Shown: positions 1 to 8,611, numbered from the stretch's first letter. The stretch: 64,000 nucleotides of DNA from Desulfatibacillum sp. (GCA_020725555.1 DYEU01000018.1:285563-349562), one strand, 5' to 3'. Notes: generated from the sequence alone by a model not told the origin. Program-made: numbers and translations.

Positions 1-43
1 TGCCGCAGCCCTGGCAGATGTACACACCGATCTTCTTGTTCAT
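1..43 (-). CDS. qmoB: QmoB N-terminus (partial, runs off window)
   Basis: Only the first 14 codons are in the window. They read MNKKIGVYICQGCG, which matches the usual start of QmoB/HdrA-like flavoproteins, where the Cys-x-x-Cys begins a cofactor site. A strong ribosome binding site (AGGAGGT) sits five bases upstream and overlaps the qmoA stop codon, so the two genes are translationally linked. QmoB is the second subunit of the quinone-interacting membrane-bound oxidoreductase that passes electrons to APS reductase. The call rests on this short N-terminus plus its position after qmoA. Confidence 0.8.
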   Translation of the reverse strand, partial: MNKKIGVYICQGCG

Positions 44-53
44 GATCGACCTC

Positions 54-1328
54 CTACCGTCTCACCACGGTCTGAATCGCTTTGAGGGCCATGCCGGTCG
101 CGTTCTGGTTCGAGGAGACGACGTCGGCCGGTTTCGCGGCACAGCCCGCCGCGAAGAGGCCGGCCTCGGGCGCGTTCAGGATGAACCCCTCGGGGGTCGT
201 CCTGACCGCGGCCGGCGGCTTGTGCACGGAGGCGGTCGGCTGCATGCCGGTCGCGAGCACGACGAGCCCGACCGTCTGCTCGATCTTCTCGCCGGTCACG
301 GCGTTCTCCGCGACCACGGTGAGGTCGCCCGTCTTCGGGTCCTCGGAGACCTTGGCCACCTTGCCCTTGATGAAATGGACGCGCGGGTCCTGCTTGATCC
401 GGTCGTAGAAGCGCTCGTAGCGGTAGCCCGGCGCGCGCAGGTCGATGTAGAAGATGTAGATTTCGGCCTCGGGGCATTTTTCGCGCACGTAGGTCGCCTG
501 CTTGAGGCTCGCCATGCAGCAGATGTAGGAGCAGTAGGCGAGGTGGTTCTCGTCGCGGGAGCCGGCGCACTGGACGAAGGCGACGCTCGCCGGCGGCTTG
601 CCGTCCGAGGGCCGCACGATCGCGCCCGCCGTCGGGCCGTTGAGGGCGGCCAGGCGCTCCATCATCATGTTGGTGAGGATGTTCTTGTGCCGGCCGAAGC
701 CGAGGTTGTCGATCTTTTTGGCGTCGTAAGGCACCCAGCCCGTGGCCCAGACCACGGCCCCCACGTTCAGCCGCAGGCTCTTCGGCTGCATCTCGAGGTC
801 GACGGCGTCGTAGCGGCAGGCCTCCTTCACCCGGGCGGCGTCCTCGGTGCCGAGAATCCGCGGGTCGATCACGTAGCGCGCGGGGAAGGCCATGGCGAAG
901 GGCAGGTAGGCCGCCTTGACCGTCTTCATGCCGAAGTCGAATTCGCTGGGGATCTCGGTGCGGCAGGCCTCGGCGCAGGCCCCGCAGCAGGTGCAGTTCT
1001 CGTTCACGTAGCGGGGGTGGACCTTCACCGCGACGGTGTAGTCCCCGGGCTTTCCCTCCACGCGCTCCACCTCGGCCATCGTCAGGACCTGGATCTTCGG
1101 GTTGTCCTTGATGCGCCGGAAGTTGATCTCCAGCCCGCAGGTCGGCGGGCAGAGCTTGGGGAAATACTGGTTCAGCTGGGCGACGCGGCCGCCCAGGTAG
1201 GGGTTCTTCTCGACCAGGAAGACCTCGTAGCCGACCTCGGCGGCCTCGAGCGCGGTGGTGAGCCCGCTGATGCCGCCGCCGACGACCAGGATGGTGCCGC
1301 TTGCCGGGGCTGCTTTTTCCTCACTCAT
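54..1328 (-). CDS. qmoA: QmoA, FAD/Fe-S subunit of the Qmo complex
   Basis: A 424-residue HdrA-like flavoprotein. A Rossmann FAD motif GGGISG lies at residues 17-22. A Cys-x2-Cys-x2-Cys-x3-Cys motif (C112, C115, C118, C122) would bind a [4Fe-4S] cluster. The C-terminal part ends with an ATG-type FAD contact. QmoA belongs to the quinone-interacting membrane oxidoreductase that delivers menaquinol electrons to APS reductase in dissimilatory sulfate reducers. Its position directly after aprBA and before qmoB is the standard arrangement. The ATG is preceded by GGAGG. A terminator at about 1478-1517 separates it from aprA, so it may have its own promoter or be read through at a reduced level. Confidence 0.93.
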   Translation of the reverse strand: MSEEKAAPASGTILVVGGGISGLTTALEAAEVGYEVFLVEKNPYLGGRVAQLNQYFPKLCPPTCGLEINFRRIKDNPKIQVLTMAEVERVEGKPGDYTVAVKVHPRYVNENCTCCGACAEACRTEIPSEFDFGMKTVKAAYLPFAMAFPARYVIDPRILGTEDAARVKEACRYDAVDLEMQPKSLRLNVGAVVWATGWVPYDAKKIDNLGFGRHKNILTNMMMERLAALNGPTAGAIVRPSDGKPPASVAFVQCAGSRDENHLAYCSYICCMASLKQATYVREKCPEAEIYIFYIDLRAPGYRYERFYDRIKQDPRVHFIKGKVAKVSEDPKTGDLTVVAENAVTGEKIEQTVGLVVLATGMQPTASVHKPPAAVRTTPEGFILNAPEAGLFAAGCAAKPADVVSSNQNATGMALKAIQTVVRR

Positions 1329-1477
1329 GCCGTTCCTCCGTCCAGAGCCGGGGGACCCCCCCGGGGATGTGGGTTCGACCGGGCGACGGCCGCCCGGAGT
1401 TCGTCCGGATCCGCAAGGGCGCCGCGGCGGGCGGCGCCCTTGCGCAACCGGAGGGATCTCCCCTCGGCGGCCCGCGA

Positions 1478-1517
1478 AAAAAACCTCCAGGTGCCCTCGG
1501 GCACCTGGAGGTTTTTT
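1478..1517 (-). terminator. Intrinsic terminator after aprA
   Basis: A perfect inverted repeat pairs 1484-1496 (CCTCCAGGTGCCC) with 1499-1511. It is flanked by a run of A on one side and six T on the other, so it works as a terminator shape in either orientation. It begins about 40 bases after the aprA stop codon. It should end or attenuate aprBA transcription, which would make AprBA more abundant than Qmo. Confidence 0.9.
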
Positions 1518-1558
1518 CTCAGGTTCAGCTTCCGCGGATCGGACTCACCGGCAGATCC

Positions 1559-3535
1559 TTACGGGATGAGCTTGATGTAGTCCTTCTTGAAGATGTCCCA
1601 CTTGCCCGCCTTGGGATCGTACTTCGAGTTCACGAAGCAGAACCAGTTCGCGTCGTCCTGGCCGGGGTAATCCATCTGGTAGTAGAAGCCCGGGTAGCGG
1701 GTCTCCTTGCGGAACTGGATGTGGCGCAGGTGCGACTCGACGGTCCAGATGCGGTGGATGATCTCCCAGGCGCGCATCAGCTCGTGGAGGTCGCCGGCGG
1801 CGAGTTTCTCGCAGTCCTCGCGCATCATCTGGAGCATCTCCATGACGATCTCGAGGTTCTTGTTGTTGGTGGTGTAGAAGGTGGCCGTGCCGGCGCCGTA
1901 CTCGTGGGTCGCCTTCATCATGCGGTACATCATGCCGTTCGGCTTGATGTAGTTGGGGTTGATGTCGTCGGCCGTGGTGTAGGCGGCGTACTGCAGGTAG
2001 GTGCGCACCGGCTTGTAGACCAGGTCGACGATCTGCTCCTTGGTCATCGGCAGCTCGGGCTTGAAGTCCGCGTGGTCCTTCGCGTAGCGCACGAGCTGCT
2101 TGGCCGCGATGCGCCCCTCGGCGTGCGAGCCGGAGGAGAACTTGTGGCCGGAGCAGCCGACACCGTCGCCCGCCGTGAAGAGGCCGAAGACGGTCGTCAT
2201 GCGGTTGTAGACCTTGCCGTTGTCGGCCTTGATCTTGTAGGACTCGGGCACCCAGTCGAAGTCCGGGCCCGAGACCCAGAACCCGCAGCAGCCGGAGTGC
2301 GACCCGAGGAGGTAGGGCTCGGTCGGCATGATCTCGGAGTTCTTCTTTTCGGGCTCGGTGTTGGTCGCGCACCAGAGGTTCGCCTGGCCGCAGGTCATGT
2401 CGAGGAAGTCCTCCCACGCCTCGGACTCGAGGTGCTTGAGGTCCTTCTTGTCCATGGTCTTGGCCAGCTCGGCGAGCGCCGTCACCGTGTCCATGAGGAT
2501 CGGCCCGCGGCCTTCCTTCATCTCAAAGAGCATGAGGTGGTTGCGCAGGCAGGTCGGGGTGATGGCCGCGGTGCCGTAGGGGGCGTACTTCTGGAGCTCC
2601 TTCTTCGCCGCCTCGGAGGCCGCGTAGTTCTCGCCCAGGCCGTTCAGCGATTTCGCCTTGAAGAGCAGGTACCAGGCGCCGACCGGGCCGTAGCCGTCCT
2701 TGAAGCGCGCCGGCGTGAAGCGGTTTTCCATCATGGAGAGCTCGGCGCCGACCTTCATGCCGAGGTAGTAGGTGGAGCCCGAGTTCCACACCGGGTACCA
2801 TGCGCGGCCCTTGCCCTCGCCGACCGAACGCGGCTGGTAGATGTTCACCGCGCCGCCGCAGGCGATCAGGCAGCTCTTGCACTTGAGAATGTAGACCTTG
2901 TTTTCGCGCACCGAGAACCCGGCCGCGCCGGCGATCTGGTTGGGCCGGTTCTTGTCCAGGAAGAGCTCGACCACGAAGACGCGCTCGAGGATGTTGGTGT
3001 CCCCGATCGCCTTCTTGGCGGCCTCGGCGACGATCCGCTTGTAGGACTCGCCGTTGATCATGATCTGCCACTTGCCGGTGCGCACCGGCTTGCCCCCCTG
3101 CTTCAGGGTGCCCATTTTGAGGCCTTTTTTGCCGTCGAGGGTCTTGCCGGCCTCGTCCTTCTTCCAGATGGGCAGACCCCACTCCTCGAAGAGCCACACG
3201 GAGTCGTCGACGTGGCAGCCCAGGTCGAAGATGAGGTCTTCGCGCACGATGCCCATGAGGTCGTTGCGGACCATGCGCACGTAATCGTCGGGGGTGTTCT
3301 CGCCGATGTAGGTGTTGATCGCCGAGAGGCCCTGCGCCACCGCGCCGGAGCGCTCCAGGGCGGCCTTGTCCACCAGGAGCACCGTCTGGTTGGGCTCCAT
3401 CCACTTGCGCACCTCGAAGGCCGCGCCGCATGCGGCCATGCCGCCGCCGATGATGAGGATGTCGACTTCCTTCTCGACCACTTCGGGGTCCTTGACGGCC
3501 TTCAGCTCGCCCTTGGGTTTGTTCGGCAATGCCAT
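1559..3535 (-). CDS. aprA: Adenylylsulfate (APS) reductase alpha subunit
   Basis: AprA is the FAD subunit of cytoplasmic APS reductase, which reduces adenosine 5'-phosphosulfate to sulfite and AMP in sulfate reducers, or runs in reverse in sulfur oxidisers. The 658-residue length is typical. The FAD-binding GGGMAACG lies at residues 30-37 after a hydrophobic beta strand. Family-typical stretches such as the GSHSGCCGFW and TAGDGVGCSGHKFSSGSHAEGR segments are present. The ATG has a GGAGGA ribosome binding site about 5 bases upstream. It lies 70 bases downstream of aprB and shares its transcript. Whether the enzyme runs reductively cannot be settled here, but the linked qmo genes favour the reductive direction. 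Confidence 0.97.
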   Translation of the reverse strand: MALPNKPKGELKAVKDPEVVEKEVDILIIGGGMAACGAAFEVRKWMEPNQTVLLVDKAALERSGAVAQGLSAINTYIGENTPDDYVRMVRNDLMGIVREDLIFDLGCHVDDSVWLFEEWGLPIWKKDEAGKTLDGKKGLKMGTLKQGGKPVRTGKWQIMINGESYKRIVAEAAKKAIGDTNILERVFVVELFLDKNRPNQIAGAAGFSVRENKVYILKCKSCLIACGGAVNIYQPRSVGEGKGRAWYPVWNSGSTYYLGMKVGAELSMMENRFTPARFKDGYGPVGAWYLLFKAKSLNGLGENYAASEAAKKELQKYAPYGTAAITPTCLRNHLMLFEMKEGRGPILMDTVTALAELAKTMDKKDLKHLESEAWEDFLDMTCGQANLWCATNTEPEKKNSEIMPTEPYLLGSHSGCCGFWVSGPDFDWVPESYKIKADNGKVYNRMTTVFGLFTAGDGVGCSGHKFSSGSHAEGRIAAKQLVRYAKDHADFKPELPMTKEQIVDLVYKPVRTYLQYAAYTTADDINPNYIKPNGMMYRMMKATHEYGAGTATFYTTNNKNLEIVMEMLQMMREDCEKLAAGDLHELMRAWEIIHRIWTVESHLRHIQFRKETRYPGFYYQMDYPGQDDANWFCFVNSKYDPKAGKWDIFKKDYIKLIP

Positions 3536-3605
3536 ATGTCGTCCTCCTTGATCGGAATGGTTGGCTGGGTTTCGCTTCGCGGATCCTCCGGGGCCGGAAC
3601 CCGGC

Positions 3606-4046
3606 TTACTTCACGAGCTCTTTGGGCCGCGGGATGGCGCGGTTTTCCGCCTCTTCGGTCGCCAGGAGCGGGCTCTCCAGGTCCTTGCCCTTCAAGGATT
3701 CGTAGGCATTGGCCGCCCCCTCGGGAGTGGTCCGGATGGGGAACTTGAAGCGCTTGATCAGCCCGTTGCGGAACTTGCAGGTCCACATGATGTCCTCGGT
3801 GCCGAGCATCGGCATGATGCTGCTCCCCAGGGGAACGAAATCGGCGTACCCGCGGACCTCGATCGCCTGCGTGGGGCAGATCTTCACGCAGGAGAAGCAC
3901 TCCCAGCACTGATCGGGCTCCTGGTTGTAGGCCTTCATCGCCACCGGGTCGAGGACCATGAGGTCGTTGGGGCAGATGTACATGCAGGCGGTCTTCTCGC
4001 CGCCCTTGCAGCCGTCACACTTTTCCTGAATGACGAAACTCGGCAT
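3606..4046 (-). CDS. aprB: APS reductase beta subunit (ferredoxin-like)
   Basis: A 146-residue electron-transfer subunit that carries electrons to the AprA flavin through two [4Fe-4S] clusters. The ligand sets are C10/C13/C21/C25 and C47/C50/C53/C57, the second followed by Pro in the usual CxxCxxCxxxCP form. The C-terminal tail (about residues 100-146) wraps AprA in known structures. It is the first gene of the aprBA unit. A GGAGG ribosome binding site precedes the ATG, and the likely promoter is about 240 bases upstream, implying a long 5' leader. Confidence 0.97.
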   Translation of the reverse strand: MPSFVIQEKCDGCKGGEKTACMYICPNDLMVLDPVAMKAYNQEPDQCWECFSCVKICPTQAIEVRGYADFVPLGSSIMPMLGTEDIMWTCKFRNGLIKRFKFPIRTTPEGAANAYESLKGKDLESPLLATEEAENRAIPRPKELVK

Positions 4047-4496
4047 GTGGGTACCTCCTTCGGAGAGTTGGAAAATCGGAAGATACGACGGTTCCCGGGG
4101 TCAGAGTGGCTTCGGTCTCGACGCACGCACCTCCCTTCGTCGTGGATATGAAACACGCCGCAGCGGAACGTCCATCCCATGCCGGTCCATACCCCCGCAC
4201 CACCGGGCGGAAGCCGCCCCGGCACAGTCTGTCATGGCACACGATTCGAGAAGTCAAGAGAGGATCCAACGGTTGAGGAAGTTCCCCTCTATCAAAGGGG
4301 CTCGCGGCTTGTCAATAACTTTCGCCCCCGCGGCGCGCGCCGGCCGCCCGCCGGCTCCGCGCGGTTGACAGCGGGGAACAAATCGCGCACCCTCGAGGGG
4401 ACACGGCCCATCCGGCCGCTTTCCCGGCACCGCCCCGCGCCCCGGCTCAGGGCCGGAAAAGGGCCCGATCACCGCCCGAGGCAGGTGTTTCTTTTT
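4047..4496. other. Divergent intergenic region between aprB and YkgJ gene
   Basis: About 450 bases without a convincing gene. It holds the proposed aprB promoter (4288-4315, minus) and hence a leader of roughly 240 bases for aprBA. A CCCCT...AGGGG inverted repeat around 4284-4300 overlaps the -10 region and could be an operator. On the plus strand a TTGACA at 4365 has no acceptable -10, so the promoter of the rightward gene was not found. Confidence 0.5.
4288..4315 (-). promoter_or_regulatory. Putative sigma-70 promoter of aprBA
   Basis: Read on the minus strand, a perfect -35 TTGACA (4315-4310) is followed after 16 bases by GATAGA (4293-4288), a moderate -10. It is the best match in the gap upstream of aprB. 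An inverted repeat CCCCT/AGGGG overlaps the -10. Inference from sequence only. Confidence 0.5.
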
Positions 4497-5219
4497 ATGG
4501 AAGCCGAGCTGATCGCGCTTGCGCCCGAGACGCGTTTCTCCTTCACCTGCTCGCCCGAGGTCCCCTGTTTCACCCGCTGCTGCCGCGAGCTCGTCCAGGC
4601 GCTCACCCCCTACGACGCGCTGCGCCTGGCCGCCGGCCTGGGCCTGAGCGCGCGGGAGTTCCGGGAGCGCTACACCCGGCTTCACCCCGGCCCGGAGACC
4701 GGGCTCCCCATCCTCACCCTCGCCCCCGTGGGCGGGGCCTGCCCCTTCGTCACCGCGCAGGGCTGCCGGGTCTACGCCGACCGGCCCTCCTCCTGCCGCG
4801 CCTACCCCCTCCTGCGCGCGGCCGGCCTGCCGGGGCAGGGACCGCCGGCCAGCGAGGCGTGGTTTCTGCTGCGCGAGCCCCATTGCCGGGGCTTCGACGG
4901 GCCGCCGCGCTGGACGGCCGCCGCCTGGGCCGAGGCCCAGGGGCTGGAGGCCTACAACCGGGAAAACGACCGCTTGCTCCCGCTGCTGCGGGCCAAGCGG
5001 CGCCTCCACCCGGCCCCGCTCGCGGGCGGGCTCGCCGCGCGGGTGGCCGCCGCCCTCTACGACCCCGAGGCCCTGCGCGAGGAGTTCGCGGCCGGCCGCA
5101 TCCCCGGCGGGGAGCGGATTCTCGAGCGCCACCCCGGGGCGACGGCGGGGGAGGGGCTCGCCCTGCTCCACGCCGGTCTGGAGGCCGCGGAGGCGCTCTT
5201 GCGGGAGGCGAGCCGATGA
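4497..5219 (+). CDS. YkgJ-type cysteine-cluster protein
   Basis: A 240-residue protein with the YkgJ (UPF0153, zinc/iron-chelating) signature. An N-terminal CxxxxxCxxxCC group sits near residues 18-30. A second Cys set follows, CPF...GCRVY...RPSSCRAYPL, the hallmark of the family. These proteins are thought to bind a metal or Fe-S centre; their biochemical role is generally unknown. The ATG at 4497 was chosen because the family motif begins about 18 residues later; upstream in-frame sequence is non-coding in character. The stop overlaps the start of the next gene (ATGA), so the two are translationally coupled. Two further members of the family lie within 2 kb on the other strand. Confidence 0.8.
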   Translation: MEAELIALAPETRFSFTCSPEVPCFTRCCRELVQALTPYDALRLAAGLGLSAREFRERYTRLHPGPETGLPILTLAPVGGACPFVTAQGCRVYADRPSSCRAYPLLRAAGLPGQGPPASEAWFLLREPHCRGFDGPPRWTAAAWAEAQGLEAYNRENDRLLPLLRAKRRLHPAPLAGGLAARVAAALYDPEALREEFAAGRIPGGERILERHPGATAGEGLALLHAGLEAAEALLREASR

Positions 5220-6046
5220 GGCTGGAGGGCAAGGCGGCGCTGGTTCTCGGCGCGGGCCGCGGAATCGGCCGGGCGATCGCGCTCGCCCTCGCCGGGCAGA
5301 AGGCCTCCGTCGCGGCCTGCCTGTTCGACGGCGACGAAGGCGAGGCCTCGCGCCTGGAGGCCGATCTGCGCCGGGCGGCGAGCCCCTTTCTCCTCCACCG
5401 CGCCGATCTGCGCCGGGTCGAGGAGGCGCCGCGGCTCGTCGCCGCGGCGCTCGCGGCCTTCGGCCGGCTCGACGTCCTCGTCAACAACATCGAGCGGGGG
5501 GGGTGGCCCGTGGTCCACGGGCCCTACGTCCAGACCCAGTGGGACCTGGAGCTGGAAACCACCCTGCGCGCCAAGCGCTGGGTCTTCGCCGCCGCGCTGC
5601 CCCACCTCAAGGCGGGGGGGGCGGGCGCGGTGATCAACCTCTCCTCCATCGCCGGGCTCGTGGGCCGCTCCGGGCCGGCGGCGCCGGTCTTCAACGACGG
5701 CTACGCCGCCGCCAGTCGCGCCGTTTCCCTGCTCACGGAGACCTGGGCCCGCGAGGCCGCCCCCGAGGTGCGGGTGAACGAGATCGTCCTCGGGTTCATC
5801 GAAACCCGCCACGGGCCGGGAACCCGCGGCTGGGGCCTGCTGAGCGAGGCCGAGCGCCGGGCCATCCTCGATCACACGCTCCTCGGCCGCCTCGGGACCC
5901 CCGACGACGTGGTGCGGGCCGTCCTTTTCCTCCTGCGCGACGCCCCGTTCATGACCGGCGCGGTCCTGCGCCTCGACGGCGGCTACGTGCTGGGGGGCGA
6001 GCGGGTCCCGCCGATGCCGAAGGGGGTGCTCGAGGCCGGCGCCTGA
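5216..6046 (+). CDS. SDR-family oxidoreductase with altered active site
   Basis: A 276-residue short-chain dehydrogenase/reductase of FabG type. The nucleotide-binding GAGRGIG lies at residues 12-18, the structural NNIE at about 90-93 and the catalytic Ser in NLSS at 141-144. The catalytic Tyr is at 163. The Lys expected four residues later (YxxxK) is Ser167, giving YAAASR, so normal Tyr-Lys proton transfer should be impaired. The C-terminus has the LDGGY segment typical of FabG-like enzymes. It overlaps the upstream YkgJ gene by four bases (ATGA), which suggests they act together. It could be a pseudo-enzyme or a variant using Arg168. Substrate unknown. Confidence 0.8.
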   Translation: MRLEGKAALVLGAGRGIGRAIALALAGQKASVAACLFDGDEGEASRLEADLRRAASPFLLHRADLRRVEEAPRLVAAALAAFGRLDVLVNNIERGGWPVVHGPYVQTQWDLELETTLRAKRWVFAAALPHLKAGGAGAVINLSSIAGLVGRSGPAAPVFNDGYAAASRAVSLLTETWAREAAPEVRVNEIVLGFIETRHGPGTRGWGLLSEAERRAILDHTLLGRLGTPDDVVRAVLFLLRDAPFMTGAVLRLDGGYVLGGERVPPMPKGVLEAGA

Positions 6047-6056
6047 GGGCCAGCAC

Positions 6057-6848
6057 TCAGCGCCGCGGCGCCGCGAACAGCTCGGCCGCCCGCTCCCCCC
6101 AGAGGAACAGCTCGATCCAGGCGAAACCGAAGGCGAGCAGGGCCTCGTCGTCGGTGCGGATCGCTTCCCGCACCCCCGGCCGCAGGCGGAAGCGCTCGAG
6201 GAAACTGCTCTCGAAGACGAAGGCGCGGAAGCGGTCCAAATTATAGGCGGCCATGAAGGCCATGCGGCCGCGGCGCCCCGCGGGGCCCTCCTCGCCCCAG
6301 GGGTTTTCCTGGAAGCGGCGCCACAGCCGCGCCCAGCGCACCGTCATGCGATGGTAGGTCTCGGCCTGCTGGTCGGCCCGCCAAGCCTCGACCGTCCACG
6401 CGGCGGATTCGTGCCGGCCCTCGCAGAAGGCGGGGGGGCGGTAGAAGAAGACCTCCTCGTCGGTCCCCGTCGCCGCATCGTAGAGCAGCCCCTGCTCCAG
6501 GGGGAAGCTGCGGCAGGTGTCGGGCCGGTCCGGGTAGACCCGGCAGCCCGCCTCGCCGAGGAAGGGGCAGGTGCGCTCGTCGTTTTCCGCCATGCGCAGC
6601 AGCACGTCGGGGAATACGCCCCCCGGGGAGAGCGCCACCCGGGCATGGCGCTCGAGGAACTCCTCGGAGGAGACCCCCAGGGCGCGCTTCAAGCGCAGGA
6701 CGTCGTACGGGTAGAGAAGCAGCCGGAGGTTCCGGCAGCAGCGGTTGAAGCAGCCGATCCCCGGGTGGCAGCGGAAGCGGAAACGCTCCCCGGGCCGGAG
6801 GCGGATTCCCGGCAGACGGCCGGCGTCCTCGGGTGCGCAGAGCTTCAT
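6057..6848 (-). CDS. YkgJ-type cysteine-cluster protein
   Basis: A 263-residue paralogue of the protein at 4497. It shows the same signature, CHPGIGCFNRCC near residues 27-38 and a second CPF...GCRVYPDRPDTCRSFPL region. The C-terminal ~100 residues are helical and rich in Arg and aromatic residues. The start at 6848 (MKLCAPED) was chosen because the family homology begins soon after and the longer frame is low-complexity. It ends ten bases from the convergent SDR gene and starts one base downstream of another YkgJ-like gene. Biochemical function is unknown. Confidence 0.8.
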   Translation of the reverse strand: MKLCAPEDAGRLPGIRLRPGERFRFRCHPGIGCFNRCCRNLRLLLYPYDVLRLKRALGVSSEEFLERHARVALSPGGVFPDVLLRMAENDERTCPFLGEAGCRVYPDRPDTCRSFPLEQGLLYDAATGTDEEVFFYRPPAFCEGRHESAAWTVEAWRADQQAETYHRMTVRWARLWRRFQENPWGEEGPAGRRGRMAFMAAYNLDRFRAFVFESSFLERFRLRPGVREAIRTDDEALLAFGFAWIELFLWGERAAELFAAPRR

Positions 6849-6849
6849 C

Positions 6850-7416
6850 TCAGACCGCCTCCGCGGCCAGCATGGCGGCGATGCTCCGCCGCAGCCCCTG
6901 CGGGATGCCGAGCCTGCGGCGGCACTCGGCCTCGAGCCGGGCGAGGGCGGTGTAGTGGGGGGTCCGGTCAAGGCGTTCGCCGCACGGGCCGGGGACCCGG
7001 CGGTGGAACGCGGCGCAGCCCGGCCCCTCTCGCGGCGTCCCGTCCGGCAGGGTGAAGCGGTGGGGCACGCCGTGGAGCCGGCAGATCATGGGCCGGGCGG
7101 CGTAGAGGAGGCAGCGGTCGGCCTCCAGGAGGGGGCAGGCCGGGGAGGCCGCCGCGTCCCGGCGGCGGGCGGCGAGCACCTCCCGGGCCCGCGCCCGGAG
7201 CGCGTCGCGGCGATCCCCGGGCAGCCCCGCGAGGGCCTGCCGCAGGTAGAGGAACTCGATCCAGGTGCGGTGCTCGAAGCGCGAGCGGCAGCAGGTCTCC
7301 TCGCATCCCCGGCAGGCGAAGCCGCAGGCGGAGGCGACGGCGGCGTAGTCCGCGTCCATGGCGGCGTAGAGCCTCTCCAGGGCGGCAGCGAGATCCGGCG
7401 GCAGCGGGGCGGGCAT
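6850..7416 (-). CDS. YkgJ-type cysteine-cluster protein (short)
   Basis: A 188-residue member of the same Cys-cluster family but more diverged. An N-terminal CGFACRGCEETCC set lies near residues 29-41, and a second CPLLEADRCLLYAARPMICRLHG set follows. The start ATG overlaps the dgt stop codon (TGATG), and one base separates its stop from the next YkgJ-like gene, so dgt and the two Cys-cluster genes look like one transcript. Role unknown; a redox or metal function is an inference from the conserved Cys residues. Confidence 0.75.
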   Translation of the reverse strand: MPAPLPPDLAAALERLYAAMDADYAAVASACGFACRGCEETCCRSRFEHRTWIEFLYLRQALAGLPGDRRDALRARAREVLAARRRDAAASPACPLLEADRCLLYAARPMICRLHGVPHRFTLPDGTPREGPGCAAFHRRVPGPCGERLDRTPHYTALARLEAECRRRLGIPQGLRRSIAAMLAAEAV

Positions 7417-8483
7417 CAGAGGCTCTTGCGGGCGAAGGGGGAGGGAAAGAAGAGTTGCGCGTAGAGGTCGAGCGCGTAGCGGTCGGTCATGCTGGCGATG
7501 AAGTCGCAGACCCGCCGCTCGCGGGGCTCGCCCTCCCAGGCCGCCCCGTCCATCTGCAGGTCGGCGAGGCCGCGCTCGAGGAGAGGGCCGTCGTCGAGGA
7601 GGCGGTGGTAGAGCTCGGCGAGGATCTTCTTCGATTTCTCGAAGTCCTGCTCGAGGCGGGGGGAGCGGTAGACGCGCTCGAAAAGAAAGAGCCGCAGCTC
7701 GGCCATCGCCTCGCGGACCTCCGGGCCGGGCGAGAGCCGGAGCCTGCCGTCCTCGGCCCGTGTCGCGGCGATCAGGTCGCGGATCATCGTCGTCGCGCGC
7801 TCCGCGTGGGTCTCGCCCAGGACGCGCAGGCAGGCGCGGGGGACGTCGCCGGCGCGGATGATGCCGCTGCGGATCGCGTCCTCGAGGTCGTGGTTCAGGT
7901 AGGCCATGAAGTCGGCGATGCGCACGACGCGGCCCTCGTAGGTCGCGGCGAGCTCCTCGGGGTCGTCGGGCAGCACGCGGCCGTAGCCCTTGGAGTGCTT
8001 GAGGATCCCGTCCAGCACCTCCGGGGTCAGGTTGAGCCCCCGGCCGCGGTTCTCCAACCGCGTCACCACGCGCAGGCTCTGCTCGCTGTGGGAGAAGTCC
8101 GCCGCGTAGATCTCGCGCAGCACGGCCTCCCCGCTGTGCCCGAAGGGGGTGTGGCCGAGGTCGTGGCCGAGGGCGATCGCCTCGGTCAGGTCCTCGTTGA
8201 GCCGCAACGCGCGGGCGATCGCCCGGGCCATCTGCGACACCTCGAGGGTGTGGGTGAGGCGGGTCCGCGTGTCGTCGATCAGGGGGGAGAGAAAGACCTG
8301 GGTCTTGTGCTTGAGCCGGCGGAAGGCGTTGCTGTAGACGATGCGGTCGCGGTCGACCTGGAAGGCCGTGCGCACGGGGCAGGGGCCCTCGGGTTCGGCC
8401 CGGCCCCCCGAGCGCGCGCTCGGGCAGGCGAAGGGCGAGAGGAAGGATCGCTCGCGCCGCTCGAATTCTTCCCGGATGGACAA
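7416..8483 (-). CDS. dgt: Deoxyguanosinetriphosphate triphosphohydrolase-like protein
   Basis: A 355-residue HD-domain enzyme of the dGTPase family, which hydrolyses dNTPs to the nucleoside and tripolyphosphate. Metal ligands are visible as H78 in RLTHTLEV, H107-D108 in GHDLGH and a later Asp in RIADFMAYLNHDLEDA. The N-terminal RDRIVYSNAFRRLKHKTQVF segment is diagnostic of the family. A sigma-70-like promoter lies immediately upstream. It heads the set with the two YkgJ-like genes. As with most Dgt-like proteins, substrate preference cannot be read from sequence. Confidence 0.92.
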   Translation of the reverse strand: MSIREEFERRERSFLSPFACPSARSGGRAEPEGPCPVRTAFQVDRDRIVYSNAFRRLKHKTQVFLSPLIDDTRTRLTHTLEVSQMARAIARALRLNEDLTEAIALGHDLGHTPFGHSGEAVLREIYAADFSHSEQSLRVVTRLENRGRGLNLTPEVLDGILKHSKGYGRVLPDDPEELAATYEGRVVRIADFMAYLNHDLEDAIRSGIIRAGDVPRACLRVLGETHAERATTMIRDLIAATRAEDGRLRLSPGPEVREAMAELRLFLFERVYRSPRLEQDFEKSKKILAELYHRLLDDGPLLERGLADLQMDGAAWEGEPRERRVCDFIASMTDRYALDLYAQLFFPSPFARKSL

Positions 8484-8532
8484 GGCCGCCCTCGGCTCCT
8501 CTCCCGCCCGCGCCGCCGCGGGCCATCGGTGT

Positions 8533-8562
8533 ATCTTAGCGGGTGCCCCCCGGCCTTGTAAA
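8533..8562 (-). promoter_or_regulatory. Putative promoter of dgt
   Basis: On the minus strand TTTACA (8562-8557) and TAAGAT (8538-8533) are separated by 18 bases, about 50 bases upstream of the dgt start codon. It is back to back with the rightward promoter at 8582-8611. Confidence 0.55.
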
Positions 8563-8581
8563 GCGGGCCCGGGCGCCCCAT

Positions 8582-8611
8582 TTGCCCGCAGGGGCCCTGC
8601 TGGGGTAGAAT
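8582..8611 (+). promoter_or_regulatory. Putative promoter; transcript may be leaderless
   Basis: TTGCCC (8582-8587), an 18-base spacer and TAGAAT (8606-8611) form a good sigma-70-like promoter. The -10 ends six bases before the ATG at 8618, so transcription should begin at or next to the start codon, and no ribosome binding site fits in between. Confidence 0.5.

Noticed and set aside
1301..3748. An 815-codon plus-strand frame opposite aprA
   Set aside because: Antisense to a certain aprA; no recognisable motif.
4365..4393. TTGACA as a promoter for the YkgJ gene
   Set aside because: No acceptable -10 at 16-18 bases (GCACCC/CACCCT).
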